Below, in pieces: positions 1 to 7,760 of a DNA stretch of 13,635 nucleotides; within the stretch, counting starts at the first letter, position 1, and every line of letters starts with the position of its first letter. The stretch comes from Euperipatoides rowelli (taxonomy: Eukaryota > Onychophora > Udeonychophora > Euonychophora > Peripatopsidae). The stretch lies in the NCBI GenBank assembly GCA_003024985.2, contig PXIH01S0004172.1; one strand, written 5' to 3'. A program made the translations under genes and the position numbers. The notes under the pieces were generated by a model, which saw only the letters and a list, made by a program, of their open reading frames with translations, was not told the DNA's origin and ran no database searches.

Positions 1-740
1 TATATATTATAGACTGGAAAGTCACTAGTAGACGAAAACAAAACAATATAAATCAGGTTAGGATGAACTAGAAAAAAGCAAAACTCTGATGCTCTTCTTA
101 TTACTAAATTAATAAATAGGTGATTTACAATCTGATGGCTAGAAAACCTGACTATAAGTAAGTCTTATCCATATTCCATATTTTTGAGACTGCTTTCCTA
201 ATTTTAGGATAAACTTCCTAAATATAAGTTTTAGATGGAATCCTGTACATAATTTTGTTTTATTCACACAGGGTTTCTCTTCCTAAAAAAACAGCGTATA
301 AATCTAATTTATATAATCAAACATACTTTTAACGTAAGAAACGATATTAAAGCTAATAAGTAGGGTTATTGATGAAAAAAATAATTTCCTTTATGTGACC
401 AGTTTAAATAAACATATAAAACCTCTTATTTTAGAACAAAATCATAACAGACAATGAAAAATCTTTAAAATAATGCAAATATACCTCACAATCACTATCA
501 CACTTGGCAGTTACAACACAGGTCCCTTAGTTGTTGAAACTGAAGTATAAAACTTCTTTCTAATAAAATTTTAATAGTTATTCTCCTTTAGTTAGTTTAC
601 TTGAAATTGAATAAAGATCACAATAATTTTCTAACTCTGGAATTTATTTATTGAATATTAGTTTGATATATAATTAGAAAATTGCCTATTTGGAAAATAA
701 TATTGTAAATATACCCAGTGTTAGATGATTAGCTGTTTCA
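1..740. other. AT-rich stretch with no recognised feature
   Basis: No protein motif, tRNA-like promoter, terminal repeat or RNA gene could be recognised on either strand. Stops are frequent in all frames. It may be anciently decayed repeat or plain intergenic DNA. Confidence 0.6.
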
Positions 741-1620
741 GAGAGACTAAGTAAGTTGTTTGTTTATTTGATTAGTTAACAGACTCAACTAGCTAGTTAT
801 TATGACCTTCATTTTTTATCGAATTGGAAATCTGGTTGGTTCTGAATAGTCTAATGGGAAGTCACTCCTTTAAGAAATAGGCCTACATTCTATTTCTTGA
901 GAACAATGAAAGTCAGCACATTAATGTTAATTTTAAAACTCTTGTTGATCATTAAATCTAGAGCTAATATTTAGAAGGTTGATTATTATGAAAATTAGTC
1001 AGCAGATTCAGTATGAAAGATCCACTTGTGATGCTTGTCATAGAATTTGGTTGGGAGAATTTAATGCTGACAAGTTCATTTGGTGTCCACACATTTTGAA
1101 AAAAAAAAAATCTGTTTTAAAAAAATCTGTTTTAAAAAATCTGTTTTAAAGTTTTTTTTATTGCTCATTAAATATGAAACTAATAGGCCTAATTACCCCA
1201 TTTTTAGAACATTAAATGTTATGAAAGAAAATAAGTTTGTTTAATTGATTGGGCAGCAGATTTGGCATTATAGATTTATAATGTTCACTTGTGGCATTTG
1301 TCATAGAATGGGTTTATGGAAGTAATCAATTCTGCAAAGTCCTTAAAGATTTGGTATGTTTTATTTTTTTAAAAATACTATTATCCATATAGTGAGTGTT
1401 CAACAACCGAGTGAAAGTGCTCAGCAACTTTCATAAGAATTTGTTAAACAAAAATTGATAATTGGATGTCATTAAAACATGAAATGAATAAATTATTGTT
1501 AAGTTCATATGATTTATGATTTATTGATATAAACAATTAATGAGAACCATTGTATTTGTCATTTAGGATTAAATGAGGAGGTGTATCTCAATGGATGGGG
1601 TTTTATAATCTCTATCCATC
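740..1620. repeat. Diverged tandem repeat, period about 260 bp
   Basis: The same string of landmarks recurs at a nearly constant spacing. 'GTCATAGAAT' occurs at 1037 and 1300, and a decayed equivalent, 'GTCATTTAGGAT', at 1558, so the steps are 263 and 258 bp. Around each landmark the flanks also align: 'CACTTGTG' at 1023 and 1287, 'CAGCAGAT' upstream of it, and a 'CATTAAA...ATGAAA' block further along. 'AATAGGCCTA' near 885 and 1181 suggests a fourth, partial unit at the left end. Identity is roughly 65-75 percent by eye. This could be an old satellite-like array or a tandemly duplicated repeat; no coding potential is visible. The outer borders are approximate. Confidence 0.55.
1099..1150. 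repeat. Short tandem repeat (TCTGTTTTAAAAAA)x3
   Basis: An A-run is followed by three tandem copies of a 14-15 bp unit starting at 1111, 1126 and 1140; the last copy is shortened. It sits inside one unit of the 260-bp repeat and is absent from the neighbouring unit, so it arose later by slippage. Confidence 0.85.
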
Positions 1621-1779
1621 ATAATAAATTTAAAATTAACTTTCTTCCAAATAAAAAAAATATATTAAAATTTCATTTGTTAATAAGGTGGTAAATGAGA
1701 AAATCAGTGGCTTATTTCAATTTGTAAAATAAAATTTTGTTGTGAATTTAGAGTGGTTTGAAAAAACTAAAAATATGAA

Positions 1780-2400
1780 TGCCAAAATGCACTGGGTACC
1801 TAATAGCATTAAAATCTCAGAGATACAAGCACTATTAAAGAAATATGAAGAGAACCTATCCTCAAATTAATGTTGAGATTTATACAACTGTCATACTGCT
1901 AAAGTTATTTAAAGATGCAGAACAGTTCAAAAAATTTCCTTATTAAAGGTAATGGATTTACTGGATTGATAGTAATAAACACCAGAGTTACAATATGCTT
2001 AAAGTGCAACACTATTAGTCACTACCAACTGAATGCTCATTAAAAGTGTGTAAGCTTTGTAGAAAATTTAACAGATCCTAACAAACATTTATGTCGAATT
2101 ATTAAAAATTGGAAAAGAAATTCAGATCAAAGTAAACAGACAATCACACAAAGGAAAATGATAATAATGGCCAAAGTAGTAACATTGTTGAGAAACATGA
2201 AGACACTATTCATAAAGAAGAAATAAATCATAGTCTAAGTGAGCTTGTTTAATGTATTGTCTCCAGTTGTGTTTGAAATAAATTCTGATACAGATGATGA
2301 ATCAATTAAGGTGAAGAAAAATTAAAAATTGAAGGAGTTGTATGTGGAGGAATACAAATAAAATATAGTGTTTTTGGAGAACAAATCATACAAAATGAAG
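1780..2400 (+). pseudogene. LINE-A ORF1 (gag-like) remnant with zinc knuckles
   Basis: In intact elements ORF1 protein binds the element's RNA in the cytoplasmic RNP and delivers it for target-primed reverse transcription. Here one frame reads 'CLKCNTISH' from 1996 to 2022, a C-x2-C-x4-H start of a CCHC knuckle. After a one-base frame change, cysteines follow at 2034, 2049 and 2058 ('CSLKVCKLC'), and 'DPNKHLC' lies at 2074-2094. The spacing C-x2-C-x4-H-x4-C, then C-x2-C...H-x-C, is the usual tandem knuckle of Jockey/R1/I-type ORF1. Upstream, 'VPNSIKISEIQALLKKYEE' near 1797-1853 resembles the preceding ORF1 region. At least one frameshift and several stops break it. No start codon can be assigned. 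The knuckle and its position before the endonuclease are what I rely on; the family name is inferred. Confidence 0.5.
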
Positions 2401-2415
2401 TTAAAAGAAAGTGCT

Positions 2416-2654
2416 GTTTGTCTTGGTTTAATTGTTGAGTGGTATTATCACTTGTCTTACTAAACCTAAGGTATATGCTGGGGCACAGGTTCGATCCACA
2501 GCTAGGGCAGTTATGGAACGATTTTTTCCCCTAGCTGTAACAGCTTGCTTTGGGTTTTTACCAAGTACGCTGCCCTTTACAAAGAACCTGTATTCTAAGT
2601 TGATCTAATTTGTTAATAATTTGAACTATTGGCTTATCAAAAAAAAAAAAAAAA
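2416..2654 (+). mobile_element. SINE, tRNA-derived, with poly(A) tail, inserted in LINE-A
   Basis: A Pol III promoter-like head is visible: an A-box-like 'TGGTTTAATTGTTGAGTGG' at 2424 and a B box 'GGTTCGATCC' at 2488-2497, one base short of the consensus. The element ends in a run of 16 A at 2639-2654. The tail lacks the TGTAAATA motif of the other SINEs here, so this is a different family. A perfect 10-bp inverted repeat follows the B box (see the hairpin entry). No convincing TSD was found, so the 5' border is placed about eight bases before the A box. An 'n' at 2674 lies just after the tail. Confidence 0.6.
2498..2538 (+). other. Hairpin in SINE body (10-bp perfect stem)
   Basis: ACAGCTAGGG at 2498-2507 is exactly complementary to CCCTAGCTGT at 2529-2538, with a 21-base loop ending in a T-run. 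It begins directly after the B box of the SINE at 2416, so it would form in the SINE RNA. Confidence 0.75.
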
Positions 2655-2771
2655 TACATATCTTCTCCCTTTGNAGAGGAGATTTATTTAAAAAAGAGAA
2701 AAGTATTTATAAAAGAAGATAAAATAAAAAATAAATAAAAAAACAACATGGAATGCAACAAAGATAAAATA

Positions 2772-3330
2772 ACAGCTTAAATTAATATTAGAACTATAGC
2801 AAGTAAAATGAAATGAAATTTACTTTGTAAACTTATTAGAAAAGTTAATTTTAAATTAATTTGTCTTGTTGAAACACGTTTATATAAAGGGCAAAAAATT
2901 GTTTGGAGGCTCATTAATAAGGATTATATAATTGTTGAAAATAGGAATTTAAAAAAAATCAATAGACATGTTGCTACTGATTTAAAATAAATTTTCTCAA
3001 CATCAAGTCAGCGTAAAAATATTAATCATAGAAATATGAAAATTAATATTCAAATTGTGGAAATTAAAATAAGTGTTTATGTGCCCAACAAGTATAAGAA
3101 TATGATGTTTAAAGAATACAACATCAATGGTCTTTTAAAAGAATATAATCCCATTGATTTAACAAATTTTTGAAAAAAAAAGGGTCACATTACTCAAAAC
3201 AGATGTTCTAGAATAGATAGAGCTTTTGTGCACCAGTACATATAAGTGATAACATATGTTGAAGTTTCTCCCTGGTATTTTTATCAGATCATTTGATGAT
3301 TGAATGTGAATTAAAAATGTTTTGTAGACA
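2772..3330 (+). pseudogene. LINE-A ORF2 endonuclease (APE-type) remnant
   Basis: The endonuclease nicks target DNA to prime reverse transcription. From about 2783 to 3239 one frame gives a nearly continuous match to the fold. 'LICLVETRL' has the catalytic Glu motif (Glu codon at 2871), 'ISVYVPNKY' lies near 3072-3095, and 'CSRIDRAFV' at 3204-3230 corresponds to the R-x-DR strand near the active site. After a frameshift near 3240-3280, 'SDHLMIECELK' at 3284-3316 supplies the terminal Ser-Asp-His catalytic motif. Stops occur inside the frame near 2814, 2986, 3171 and 3243. The order E, then SRIDR, then SDH is diagnostic of APE-type LINE endonucleases. It is non-functional. The ORF start is not visible. 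Confidence 0.75.
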
Positions 3331-4007
3331 CACACACAGAAAATAGACATTTGAGGTATACAACCATACAGGACACATTCATTCCAAGTAAAGTGAATTG
3401 AACATCAGCAAGAATACAGCAGAGTTTATAAGGAAAAAAAAATAATGATTATACATTATGGAATGTATATAAAAGAAGATTGTATGATCAGATGAATGAA
3501 TTTATTATATCATAAACAAATTGGTAGACAAAGTTGAATAGAGAAAATACAGTAAGATTCAAAGTAAGAAATATTTAAATTAAATCTAACAAAATGACAA
3601 GTTATGCTACACAAATTCAAAATTAAAATTATGGTACAAGATAACATAAGTGATAAATTCAACCTCTGATCATTAAAAAAGGAGGGTAGAGAATGAACAT
3701 TTCCAGCAGCATTTTGAATGGTTTTAAATATGATGACAATTTGAGGGATGAACTGTTGGAAGTAATTATTCAAAATACAAACATTAATGACATTGATAAG
3801 TCATCACAATTATTTTGTCAGTTATTTGAAAGCATACACATTTATTAATTTTTTAAGAGTAAAAATTTTGAACAGTCTTGATTTAGAATAAATTAAGACA
3901 CCCGATTTTTCTATTGTCTGACAGACTTTTAAAAGTATCTCTAATCTTAGCTCTTTTAAGGCTGTCTGGTGAATCGATTACTTTGTATCCATAATAAACT
4001 GTTTGTG

Positions 4008-4293
4008 TGGGTGTGTCCTGATGGCTTGGTCTGAGTGCTAAGTAGCGACCAAGAAAAGTGTGTGATATACTTTGGAGAATTCTTCTAAGTGCAGACATTT
4101 GGTCTGAATGAAGACTGCAAAGAATTCACAATGTTTAGGCAGAAATGGAGAATCTGAAGAGAGAAAATGCCTGTAGAAGAACCAAGCTCTAGAAATGAAT
4201 GAACTTGTGTAAATATTGTATTGCTATTATTGTATAACCTGTAAAGACTTGTAAATAAATATGAAGTTCCCTTTAGGGATTTTTTTAAAAAAA
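4008..4293 (+). mobile_element. SINE, tRNA-derived, with TSD and TGTAAATA-type tail
   Basis: The tract is bounded by a target-site duplication: 'AATAAACTGTTTGTG' at 3993-4007 and 'AATAAACTTTGTG' at 4294-4306, differing by a 2-base indel. The head 'GTCCTGATGGCTTGGTCTGA' resembles the A-box region of a class II tRNA such as tRNA-Leu, and 'GGTCTGAATG' at 4101-4110 is a decayed B box. The tail contains several TGTAAATA-like words (4207-4260), a small hairpin TCCCTTTAGGGA at 4268-4279, and an A-run ending near 4295. The body is richer in G and C than its surroundings. An open frame on the minus strand across this tract starts inside the SINE and runs out into the flank, so I regard it as accidental. 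The TSD and tail are solid; the tRNA of origin is uncertain. Confidence 0.65.
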
Positions 4294-4559
4294 AATAAAC
4301 TTTGTGAATTTATCATATTGAAATGATTTTACCATTTAGTTTACAGAACAAAATGTACTAAATTTTCTAAGTTGCAATTGAAACAATATGGTGTATAGTA
4401 AGTAATAAATGAACCATTCAAGACAATTAACTTATAGAACTATTTAAATTGTATTGGAATAAAATGAATCATCATCTTGAAGGTGTTCTTCAAGGTAGAG
4501 ACTCGTGTTCATGGATTTCAAAAATGTATTTCTTGAGCTCTTCTTTTTAATACAGAAAA

Positions 4560-4660
4560 TTGCCTAATCTTAGCCGTTCTTAAAGTCATCCACCATTCTC
4601 TTTTTGGTCTTCCTCTTATTTTTTTTCCTTTCTGTCCATCCCTCAAGTGCTCAGGTTGCT
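4560..4660 (-). pseudogene. LINE-B ORF2 C-terminal segment
   Basis: The minus strand reads 'KIRGRPKREWWMTLR' over 4575-4622. R-G-R-P-x-x-x-W is a widely conserved motif after the thumb region of RTE-like polymerases. It lies only a few tens of bases from the RT fragment ending near 4670, whereas several hundred codons normally separate them, which marks an internal deletion. Stops follow soon downstream, near 4550. Confidence 0.7.
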
Positions 4661-4664
4661 TATA

Positions 4665-5320
4665 ATTGTTAAGTCCTTCCATAAATTCTTATCTTCTTCA
4701 ATATACTTTTCAGTTTCTTATGATCAGTCCTGACAAAGGCTTCTTCAAAATTGGCAAATCCTATGTACAATGTCTGAGACTGATGATCCTTTAAGCTCTT
4801 TTGTTCTATGGTGTTCAAATCCATTATTTCACCTCTAGTTTCTTTGTTGGCTATGAACCTATATAGGTAATCTGACAGATTTCCTTAATATTACTTCCTA
4901 TTCTTCTTAAAACTAATAATAATATCTTATCTGCATGTGTTATGATGAAATTTGTTCTAAAGTTGCTCAATCTAGACTATTAATTTGTTTAGATATGGGA
5001 ATCATTAATGACCTCTTAAAATCATCTGGAATTTCTTTTGTTATATATCAATAGAACTGTCGTAATTTCTAGCATATCATCATCCATCCTCTTCAGGAAT
5101 CCTATTGGTATGTTATCTCTCCCACTGGCTTTATCTTTTTCATAGCTTCCAAAATCTCCTCTTTCAAAATTTGCAGTCCTTCATTGTCATCTGAATATTC
5201 CCATTCCTCCATATTTTCTTTTTCATAAAGTCCCTTTCATAACTGCTCCCATCTTTCCACAATCTCTATTCAGTATATAGAAAGTTGAAATTTTACCCTC
5301 ATTCTTGATATTTTATTCCA
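4665..5320 (-). pseudogene. LINE-B reverse transcriptase, N-terminal half
   Basis: Reverse transcriptase copies the element's RNA at a nicked target. Visible minus-strand blocks in order are 'ILKEEILEAMKKIK' (5129-5170), the pre-RT helix; a decayed 'IPIGFLKRMDDD' (about 5085-5120); 'THADKILLLVLRR' (4902-4940), matching the block usually read as HxSKILL..RR; and 'GFANFEEAF' (about 4731-4757), matching the FIDFEKAFD block that holds the first catalytic Asp. That Asp lies beyond a recognisable context here (AFVRTDH). The second catalytic block, YADD, is absent. Several frameshifts separate the blocks. Function is lost. Confidence 0.75.
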
Positions 5321-5783
5321 CCTTGTTGCAATTCTTTTACAATTCTGTGTAGTCTGTCTGTGTCATGTCTTTTATCTAGCTTCTCAATTTCTTTACATTT
5401 ATCTTCATGTCATTTTTGTTTTTCTATCTTGCATCTTTTGAAATCAAGAAATTGAATTCTACCTATTTCTATCAGTCAGTCTCACCTTAGTTTTTTCACC
5501 CATAAGTTTTAAAGTATCTTCAATAATCCATGGAATTTTTTCTTTTTTTTCTTTTGAAATACTATTTCCTCTTTTGCTGTTTGATGAATTATATCCTTAT
5601 GTTCCATCTTTCATTAAGTTTACCTTGTCTTATGTAACTATTTTTTAAAATTTTATCAGTTTTTTATTAAAAAGAACAACTATCTTAGCATCACTGAGCA
5701 CGTCAACCATCCACCTTCTATTTTGTTGTTCTTAATCTGTCATTTTAAATTGATCTATAATCTGATGATACAGGGTTACCATC
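5321..5783 (-). pseudogene. LINE-B ORF2 linker between endonuclease and RT
   Basis: The minus strand reads 'KRHDTDRLHRIVKEL' over 5330-5373 and 'IPWIIEDTLKLMGEK' around 5500-5545. Both resemble the conserved linker of RTE-like ORF2, where a charged helical tract precedes the RT. No enzymatic motif is expected here. Stops and frameshifts are frequent, but the order of blocks is collinear with the endonuclease above and the RT below. Confidence 0.6.
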
Positions 5784-6420
5784 TTATACACAGTCACCTC
5801 CTAGCATGGCTTTGAAGCTTTTAATTATGTTTTTATATCTTTTCAAAGTTATGAGAAAATGTTGTTGGTTCTTTATGTTCAATATGGTGAAGTCCAATAT
5901 GATGTCTGCTACTGCTTTTCTCTTCAAACTAGGTGTTTGCAATCCATAATTCTTGGCTGTTAGAAAAATTCTTCTATCGCTACCTTGTTTCACATTAGCA
6001 TTCCAATCATCTATTATAATCACCACATCTTTAAATTTATTTCTTTGTTACACAACTTCTAATAGATTGTAGATTAGTTCAATTTCTTCTTCTTTGCTAT
6101 CTGACTGTAAGAGCATACACCTTATTAGTAAATTTATTTTCTTCAAGTTGTGTTGTTATTCTTTCTGAAATCTTCCATACATCCCTCACATGTTTTACCA
6201 TATCATCTTTTACTATGAATCCTGCTCCTTATCTTTTCATTCCTTCCCCTACTGTCATTACTCTGAAGTTTTTTCTCCCCAGAAGGTTTGTGAGATTCCC
6301 AATTTCTAAATTTCCATTCTAATCAATTCATTGCATCCCTGTGCTAATTTTCCTGTTCTGTTACGACCTCTTACATTCCACTTCTAATCTTAATACCTCT
6401 ATTCCTTTTCTGATTTTCTG
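5784..6420 (-). pseudogene. LINE-B endonuclease (APE-type) remnant
   Basis: The minus strand shows 'WNVRGRNRTGKLAQG' near 6340-6386, the N-terminal strand with its Asn, then a decayed 'GISQTFWG' in place of the catalytic 'GisEtrW' block, with Glu replaced by Gln. 'GFIVKDDMVKHVRDVWKISE' follows near 6165-6225. 'VVIIIDDWNANVKQG' at the start of the longest open piece (5784-6026, 80 codons) matches the (G)DWNAKVG block. The terminal SDH motif is not clearly preserved. The 80-codon frame is only the C-terminal half of the domain, and its Met is not a real start. Frameshifts near 6030-6160 break the domain. Confidence 0.7.
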
Positions 6421-6440
6421 TTAATCCCTTATTGCTGCTT

Positions 6441-7198
6441 CCTTTGTCATTGATGGTTCAAACCAATATATAAGCTTTATTATTAAAATATATTTTTAGT
6501 TATGTGCATTTGCTACAGTTTTTGAGGAATTGTCATACAACCAACAGATAAAGCAAGTAAAAATTAATAGCACACCAAGAATTTGCCATTTATAGAATTT
6601 ACTCTTACATGGCAGCTTTTTCATTTGATCTGGGTTTTTTAGTCATTTTCACATTGATAAATTTATTATTTTGAGGTTAGCAGCTATTTGCTAGATTGCA
6701 ATCTTTCTTTTTAACTACATGGCTATATCTTGGAATAATCAATAGATCATTGTTAGGCTGAGATAGGCTAAATTAAAAATAACAAACTAGTGTCTGATGG
6801 TTGGTCAATGTGGAAACTTTGGTGACCAACCAGCACATACATATACTTGTGGGGGTATACAACTTCAGGGCAGCCCAAAGTCTGGACTCCTTTATTTTTG
6901 GAGAGATTTTAAATTAAGGAATTTTTTTATAATAGATTTACTGATTACTGGTTCTTGTAAATGAAGGATGCAGAGGATGGCACATTAGCTATCTAAGGCA
7001 TATAAGACCAGAACAAGAGAAAACCACTCAAGAATTTTTTTAAAAATCATATTCTATATGTTAAAGTAAATATTCTAAGAGACTTAGTACATATTGTGAA
7101 TAACGTAACAGTATTGTCAGCTCTTAGCATAGTTTCTCTATGAGCATAATGTTTCTTTTGCATAATGCAACTTCTTGAACATTAAGTAAAGAATTAAT
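6441..7198. other. Unassigned AT-rich tract
   Basis: No coding motif, promoter or terminal repeat was recognised apart from the hairpin at 6799-6831. The tract lies between the 5' side of LINE-B and the TSD of the next SINE, and may be decayed repeat. Confidence 0.5.
6799..6831. other. Inverted repeat, 9-bp perfect stem
   Basis: GGTTGGTCA at 6799-6807 is exactly complementary to TGACCAACC at 6823-6831, with a 15-base loop. It is an isolated GC-richer island in AT-rich DNA. It could be the end of an unrecognised repeat; no function can be assigned. Confidence 0.6.
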
Positions 7199-7220
7199 AA
7201 TAATAATAATCTCCAAAGCT
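7199..7220 (+). repeat. Left TSD of SINE 7221-7570
   Basis: This 22-base tract matches 7571-7592 at 21 of 22 positions (core AATAATAATAATCTCCAAAG). Part of it is a simple AAT repeat, but the unique CTCCAAAGCT end supports a true target-site duplication. Confidence 0.8.
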
Positions 7221-7570
7221 TCCAAGGGGCGGTGGTCCATTGGGATGAGCTGGGCTGCCTTAAGTTCCTTGGTATCGGTGTGGTCCAGTGGGATGAGCTG
7301 GGCTGCCTTAAGTTCCTTGGTATCAGTGTGGTCCAGGTTCAAGGCTCACGCTGTCTGACCCAATATTCCAGAAAGCTTTCTTTCTGAAAGCATAAGGAAT
7401 TTGGGTACTATTCATCCAGTTTACAGTATAATCAGACTTTGCTTGGCTGACAATTGAAAGGATAATTGCACTATGCATCACTGTTGTATCCAATAAGAAG
7501 ATCTGTATACCTTGTACATATTGTAAATATATTGTAATAAATTGGCATGTGAAACATATTTTTTTAAAAA
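7221..7570 (+). mobile_element. SINE, tRNA-derived, with internal 48-bp head duplication
   Basis: TSDs flank it (7199-7220 and 7571-7592). The head holds an A-box-like 'TGGTCCATTGGG' at 7233 and again 'TGGTCCAGTGGG' at 7281, then a B box 'GGTTCAAGGCT' at 7336-7346. The words 'GAGCTGGGCTGCCTTAAG' and 'CTTGGTATC' match the SINE at 7761, so both belong to one family. A CT-rich near-palindrome lies at about 7369-7389. The tail has TGTACATATTGTAAATATA words, then GTGAAACATATTT (7549-7561) and an A-run. Repeated peptides read on the opposite strand across this tract are by-products of the duplication. Confidence 0.85.
7233..7328 (+). repeat. Tandem duplication, 2 x 48 bp, in SINE head
   Basis: Unit 1 is 7233-7280 and unit 2 is 7281-7328; they differ at two positions. 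An 11-base word GTGTGGTCCAG occurs both at the unit junction (from 7278) and just before the B box (from 7326), so misalignment between these words explains the duplication. Confidence 0.9.
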
Positions 7571-7592
7571 AATAATAATAATCTTCAAAGCT
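7571..7592 (+). repeat. Right TSD of SINE 7221-7570
   Basis: Matches the left TSD at 7199-7220 with one T/C difference. Confidence 0.8.
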
Positions 7593-7745
7593 GTTCAGAA
7601 GTAAGAAAAAAAAAAGAACAGACAATAAACAAGGCATAATCTAAACACATCTGCAAATAGTTAATCTCAGTTTTAGTTAGACTATATTCAATTCAAGTTA
7701 ATATATAATAAATTAGATACTTTCTTTAAAAGTTTCAATAAAAAT
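7593..7745. other. Short spacer between two SINEs
   Basis: AT-rich sequence with an A-run near 7605-7616. No feature seen. Confidence 0.5.
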
Positions 7746-7760
7746 AATAAAAAATGCCAA
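7746..7760 (+). repeat. Left TSD of SINE 7761-8170
   Basis: AATAAAAAATGCCAA at 7746-7760 matches AATTAAAAATGTCAA at 8171-8185 at 13 of 15 positions. The sequence is partly low in complexity, but both copies lie exactly at the element's ends. Confidence 0.65.

Larger units (their letters stand above)
1780..3880 (+). mobile_element. LINE-A: decayed non-LTR retrotransposon (Jockey/R1/I-like group)
   Basis: A zinc-knuckle ORF1 remnant (1780-2400) is followed on the same strand by an APE-type endonuclease remnant (2772-3330) and a linker-like tract (3331-3880). This is the normal order of ORF1 and ORF2 in two-ORF LINEs. A SINE (2416-2654) lies between the two ORFs. In the linker tract one can read short stretches, for example 'NGFKYDDNLRDELLEV' near 3715-3762, but no reverse-transcriptase motif follows, so the RT domain is deleted or decayed beyond recognition. 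The 3' end is unresolved: the tracts either side of the SINE at 4008 (3880-4007 and 4307-4480) might belong to it. Clade assignment rests on the style of the knuckles and endonuclease and is an inference. Confidence 0.65.
4480..6440 (-). mobile_element. LINE-B: RTE-like non-LTR retrotransposon with internal deletion
   Basis: On the minus strand, reading from 6440 down to 4480, one meets an endonuclease, a linker, the N-terminal half of a reverse transcriptase, and then the C-terminal 'RGRPKREW' motif. The order and wording match arthropod and other metazoan endonuclease-reverse transcriptases of the RTE-like type. The region between the RT fragment and the C-terminal motif, which should hold the YADD catalytic box, is missing near 4650-4675. 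Frameshifts and stops occur throughout. No ORF1 is seen upstream, which fits either RTE architecture or 5' truncation. TSDs were not identified and both borders are approximate. Confidence 0.8.

Noticed and set aside
740-1620. CRISPR array
   Set aside because: Repeat units are about 260 bp and diverged, not short identical repeats with spacers, and the window is eukaryotic.
2671-2680. Possible biological break at the ambiguous base (n at 2674)
   Set aside because: A single unresolved base next to a poly(A) run is more likely a sequencing or assembly ambiguity.
3883-4098. 71-codon minus-strand ORF with balanced amino-acid composition
   Set aside because: It crosses the left TSD and the head of the SINE at 4008, so it is created by the insertion. 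No known motif was recognised.
3883-4300. LINE-A 3' UTR ending in the A-run at 4295
   Set aside because: A target-site duplication at 3993-4007 and 4294-4306 shows that the A-run belongs to a separate SINE.
7124-7342. Minus-strand ORF with a repeated peptide (LDHTDTKELKAAQLIP twice)
   Set aside because: The repeat is the 48-bp duplication of the SINE head read on the wrong strand; it is not a repeat protein.
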